Below, piece after piece: positions 19,240-21,760 of a DNA stretch of 21,760 bases. The stretch is taken from positions 1-21,760 of the forward strand of contig DATAAN010000235.1 of assembly GCA_036260105.1 (NCBI GenBank), given 5' to 3'. Each line of letters opens with the position of its first letter. Positions within the stretch are counted from its first letter, which is position 1. A model generated the notes under the pieces. The model had not been told where the DNA came from and made no database searches. It saw only the letters and a list, made by a program, of their open reading frames with translations. This stretch comes from JAJCYE01 sp036260105 (GTDB lineage: Bacteria > Actinomycetota > CADDZG01 > JAHWKV01). The position numbers and the translations under genes are program-made.

Positions 19240-21189
19240 TTACAGATCGCCGCTTTCGCGGGCCGTCTTCGGCTTCGACAGCATCGCCCATCCGGTGACC
19301 AGCAGCGCCAGCCCCAGGGCGGTCATCGGAAGGGTGTCGATACCCGTCCGAGCCAGGACCTTGCCGGTGGGAGGCGTCGTGTGCGTCGGAGCAGGAGTCG
19401 GCACCGTTGTGGTGGTCCCCGCCGATGTCGCAACCGACGAGCAGTTCGCCGTGGCGTCGTTGTCGATGTTTATCTGGGCGATCGTGTACCTGGCACCGGC
19501 CGAGGTGGCGTTGCTGGTGCAGGTAGCCGAGTTGTTGTTGTTGATGATGATCGTCGGGCCGCCCACCTGCGTCCCCCGAGGCGTGATGCTGATGGTTACG
19601 CCGTTGGAGATTGCAGTCACCGTCCGGCCGGCGGCGTCGGTAGCCGTCACCGTGACCCGGTCGGTCTGCGTTGCACCGGAGTTGCCGGTGAACAGAACCG
19701 AGAACGAGCAGGTGTAACTGGCTCCGGCCGCAAGCGTGGCGCCGGTGTCACAGGTTCCCCGGTTGTCGAGGTTGCCGTGGACGTCGTCGACTATCGACGT
19801 GATGACGACCGGCACGGTGCCCGTGTTGGTTACCCGAACGGTGAACGTGAAGGTGCCGCCGGGCTGAGGCCGGGAGCTCGGGTTCACGCTCTTTTGCACC
19901 GTGATGGTCGGGGCCGGCTGGACGCCGGTCCTGGTGTTGGTGAAGGTGACCGTCCGGGTGCCGCCGGTCACGACCGGCTGGAAGGTCTGGTTGGGCTGCG
20001 GGTTGAAGCCGGCGACCGTCGTCTCCGCGGCGGTGCAGACCGTACCCGCCGGGATGCCGGTCACTGCGGTCGTGGTGCCGTCGCCGGTAACCGTCCGGGT
20101 GAACGGCGAGCCGGCCACGCCCGGGCAGGTGATCGTGAAGGTGAACTGCACGTTCTGTGCGTCGGCCGGAGCGTCCTTGATTACCGCAACCTGACCGGTT
20201 GCCGGCCCGGCGGTACGCACGTTGGTGAACGTGACGGTCCTAGTTGCCCCGCTGGCTACGGGCGCAAAGGTTTGGGCCGGTTGTTGGACGAAGCCGGCGA
20301 TCGGGGTCTCCGCAGCCGTACACACCGTCCCTGTCGGCACGTTGATCACCGGGTGGGTGGTGCCGTCGCCGGTGACCGTCCGGGTGAACGGCGAGCCGGC
20401 CACGCCCGGGCAGGTGATCGTGAAGGTGAACTGGACGTTCTGTGCGTCAGCCGGAGCATCCTTGATGACCGCAACCTGGCCGGTGTTCACGTCCGGTCCG
20501 GCGGCGGCGCAGCGAGCCTGGGCGATGATGATGTCGACCAGGCCGGTGGTGCCTCCGAGCGGAAGAGGAACGGGCAGAAGGGTCACGTGGACGGCGTTGA
20601 CCACGATGGAGGTGCCGCCCGGGCTGTTCTGAATCTGCTGCTCATTGATGATGATGCTCGCGACGCCGTTCGGAAGCTGCGCCGCAGGAATCGATGTATT
20701 GGGCGCCGGGTTCTGAGGGATGGGCGTCCCGGCAATTACTCCGATGATGTCAGTGGACCCGGAGGAGCCGTCGCCGTTCGAAAGGCATTGAGCTTCGACG
20801 GCTTCGATCTCGATGGCCGGAGGAGTGACTCCCTCTATTCCGCCGATCTGAACCTCGGCGAGGACCGCCTCACTCTGGGCGAATCCTTGATGCGTTCCGA
20901 GAAGGCCCCCTTGAGTGCTGGCTTCGAGCACGTCGGCTGACAGCAGTCCCGGGATGTCGATCGGCACTGCCGTGTCCGTAAACGGCCCGCCCCCGTTGGG
21001 CGGAAGGGTCACGGACGGCGTCGGCGGCAGCACCTGACCGAGCAGGGTGCTGTTGATCGAGGCGCCGAAAGCCCCTCCCGCCACCGACGTCACATCGGCC
21101 GAAGCCGGTGAAACAAACAACGCTGCCGCAGCTATGGTCCACGCCATGACGAGTACCAGCCGGCGGCTGACTTTTTCTTTGCGCCTCAC
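19240..21189 (-). CDS. Surface protein with LARTG sorting signal, choice-of-anchor-P-like and repeat domains
   Basis: A 649-residue exported protein. The signal peptide is residues 1-31, with basic RRKEKVSRR, a hydrophobic core and an ASA cleavage site. The N-terminal 200 residues resemble actinobacterial choice-of-anchor P proteins (VAGGAFGASI near 36). Residues 236-330 and 331-425 are two nearly identical 95-residue domains (TGQVAVIKDAPADAQ to TVTFTN) of the kind called DUF5979. A DUF11-like beta domain follows at about 430-537, then a Thr/Pro-rich wall-spanning stretch. The end is LARTG (612-616), a hydrophobic helix and a KPK-containing tail. LAxTG is the motif preferred by class E sortases of actinobacteria. 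The GTG at 21189 follows AGGGGG by seven bases; the longer frame to 21231 lacks a ribosome binding site. Its ligand or role is unknown. Confidence 0.9.
   Translation of the reverse strand: MRRKEKVSRRLVLVMAWTIAAAALFVSPASADVTSVAGGAFGASINSTLLGQVLPPTPSVTLPPNGGGPFTDTAVPIDIPGLLSADVLEASTQGGLLGTHQGFAQSEAVLAEVQIGGIEGVTPPAIEIEAVEAQCLSNGDGSSGSTDIIGVIAGTPIPQNPAPNTSIPAAQLPNGVASIIINEQQIQNSPGGTSIVVNAVHVTLLPVPLPLGGTTGLVDIIIAQARCAAAGPDVNTGQVAVIKDAPADAQNVQFTFTITCPGVAGSPFTRTVTGDGTTHPVINVPTGTVCTAAETPIAGFVQQPAQTFAPVASGATRTVTFTNVRTAGPATGQVAVIKDAPADAQNVQFTFTITCPGVAGSPFTRTVTGDGTTTAVTGIPAGTVCTAAETTVAGFNPQPNQTFQPVVTGGTRTVTFTNTRTGVQPAPTITVQKSVNPSSRPQPGGTFTFTVRVTNTGTVPVVITSIVDDVHGNLDNRGTCDTGATLAAGASYTCSFSVLFTGNSGATQTDRVTVTATDAAGRTVTAISNGVTISITPRGTQVGGPTIIINNNNSATCTSNATSAGARYTIAQINIDNDATANCSSVATSAGTTTTVPTPAPTHTTPPTGKVLARTGIDTLPMTALGLALLVTGWAMLSKPKTARESGDL
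19915..20199 (-). repeat. 285-bp direct repeat, copy 2
   Basis: Encodes residues 331-425 of the surface protein, immediately after copy 1 in coding order. Offset between equivalent bases is exactly 285, for example 20101 and 20386. Confidence 0.9.
20200..20484 (-). repeat. 285-bp direct repeat, copy 1
   Basis: Encodes residues 236-330 of the surface protein. It is in direct tandem with copy 2 (19915-20199). The first 110 or so coding bases of the two copies are almost identical, while the second half has drifted more. Confidence 0.9.
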
Positions 21190-21267
21190 TTCACTACCCC
21201 CTGGTTGCGACGAGCGGTTTCGCGCGAACACAGGCCCGCCGTCGTGTCTCTCTTTAGTTGTGCCCTG

Positions 21268-21296
21268 ACCCTATTTAATGCGGAGGTTTGACACAA
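21268..21296 (-). promoter_or_regulatory. Candidate promoter of the surface-protein gene
   Basis: On the minus strand TTGTGT (21296-21291) and TAGGGT (21273-21268) are 17 bases apart. Matches to consensus are modest. Start would be near 21261, giving a leader of about 70 bases. Confidence 0.35.
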
Positions 21297-21365
21297 GCGC
21301 GATCTCACGCTATGCGCGAATAGTTCGCCGTTTTGTGACAGCCGAAACATTCCGAGATCGTGGGT

Positions 21366-21393
21366 ATGACTAACTATTTGTCATGCCTATAAT
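21366..21393 (+). promoter_or_regulatory. Promoter and possible operator of the MarR-type gene
   Basis: A perfect TATAAT (21388-21393) has ATGACT (21366-21371) 16 bases upstream. The -10 is only seven bases from the ATG at 21401, so the mRNA is probably leaderless. The inverted repeat ATGAC-N9-GTCAT (21366-21384) covers the -35 and spacer, a position where a bound dimer would block polymerase. Autoregulation is inferred. Confidence 0.6.
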
Positions 21394-21400
21394 GGGCAGC

Positions 21401-21760
21401 ATGGGAACTGAGCCGGCCACCGACTTTGCCCTGGGCAACGATCTGGGGTTGCTGCTCTCCAGGATCGGCACAGTTTCCCGGCTGCGCATCGCAGAAGCCC
21501 TCGCACCGCTCGGTCTCACTATGCGCCAGTTCGCCGTGCTGAGGACCCTGTCCAGCAACGAAGGTTTGTCGCAGGCCGCTGTTTCGGAGCGCCTCAGGAT
21601 CGACGCCAGCTCACTCGTCCAGGTCCTGGACGACTGCCAGAAGAAGCAGTGGGTCGAGCGCCGTCCCAGTCCCTCCGACCGCCGCCGGTATGCCGTTCAC
21701 CTGACTGCAGGAGGGCGGCGGATGCTGGTCCGCGCACAGGAAGCGGCCTCGAAGGCCTCC
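21401..21760 (+). CDS. MarR-family transcriptional regulator, 3' end beyond the window
   Basis: The first 120 codons are present and the frame is still open at the window edge. The sequence has the MarR winged-helix order: an N-terminal helix (LGLLLSRIGTVSRLRIAEAL), then LTMRQFAVLRTLSS. The recognition region follows (LSQAAVSERLRIDASSLVQV), then the wing (VERRPSPSDRRRYAVHLT) and the start of the dimer helix (GGRRMLVRAQEAA). MarR proteins bind DNA as dimers, often release it on binding a small phenolic or oxidant signal, and usually control a neighbour and themselves. It diverges from the surface-protein gene, sharing a 211-base gap. Start ATG 21401 has no ribosome binding site and fits a leaderless message. 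Ligand and targets are unknown. Confidence 0.9.
   Translation, partial: MGTEPATDFALGNDLGLLLSRIGTVSRLRIAEALAPLGLTMRQFAVLRTLSSNEGLSQAAVSERLRIDASSLVQVLDDCQKKQWVERRPSPSDRRRYAVHLTAGGRRMLVRAQEAASKAS

Noticed and set aside
19228..20940. A 570-codon plus-strand frame over the surface-protein gene.
   Set aside because: Shadow frame: Arg/Gly-rich, begins inside the terminator region, and carries no recognisable domain.

Overview
The window is a high-GC bacterial chromosome segment, almost certainly from a member of the Actinomycetota. The strongest evidence is RpoC: its N-terminus, zinc sites and trigger loop read like actinobacterial beta-prime, and it carries the charged coiled-coil insertion at about residues 145-225 that is typical of that phylum. 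The actinobacterial-style SecE and NusG with long N-terminal extensions, and a surface protein with an LAxTG-type sorting signal, agree with this. I cannot name the genus. Gene content around rpoBC differs from the streptomycete and mycobacterial layouts I know, which suggests a less-studied lineage.

Layout. (1) 1-830: two small membrane-protein genes that converge on a perfect bidirectional terminator. (2) 983-3689: tRNA-Trp, secE, nusG, rplK and rplA, the usual protein-export, elongation and L11/L1 cluster. (3) 3800-6774: a partner-switching signalling module inserted between rplA and rplJ. It contains an RsbW-like ATP-binding protein and an unknown 175-residue protein on the plus strand, converging on a STAS-domain antagonist and a PAS-GAF-PP2C (SpoIIE-type) phosphatase on the minus strand. 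(4) 6865-9032: an extended -10 promoter, an L10-type attenuator leader, rplJ, rplL and an ornithine cyclodeaminase/mu-crystallin family gene, ended by a strong terminator. (5) 9109-11135: a secreted, acidic, glycine-rich repeat protein (minus) diverging from a six-helix membrane protein (plus) that appears to be read from a leaderless mRNA. (6) 11175-18786: two consensus promoters in tandem, then rpoB and rpoC and a terminator. (7) 18925-21760: a small one-helix protein with four 10-residue repeats, an LARTG-anchored surface protein (minus), and the start of a divergent MarR-type regulator cut by the window end.

How it fits together. The core genes make RNA polymerase, its elongation factor NusG, the ribosomal stalk and L1/L11, and the translocon subunit SecE. 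The usual rplKAJL-rpoBC continuity is broken twice: by the signalling module and by the three genes between rplL and rpoB. rplJL and rpoBC therefore each have their own promoters, and rplJL has its own attenuator. The signalling module should set the activity of a sigma factor or other client, in response to a signal read by the PAS and GAF domains. Its place within the transcription/translation locus is the most notable feature of the window. Several envelope proteins with unusual low-complexity or repeat sequence flank the core genes.
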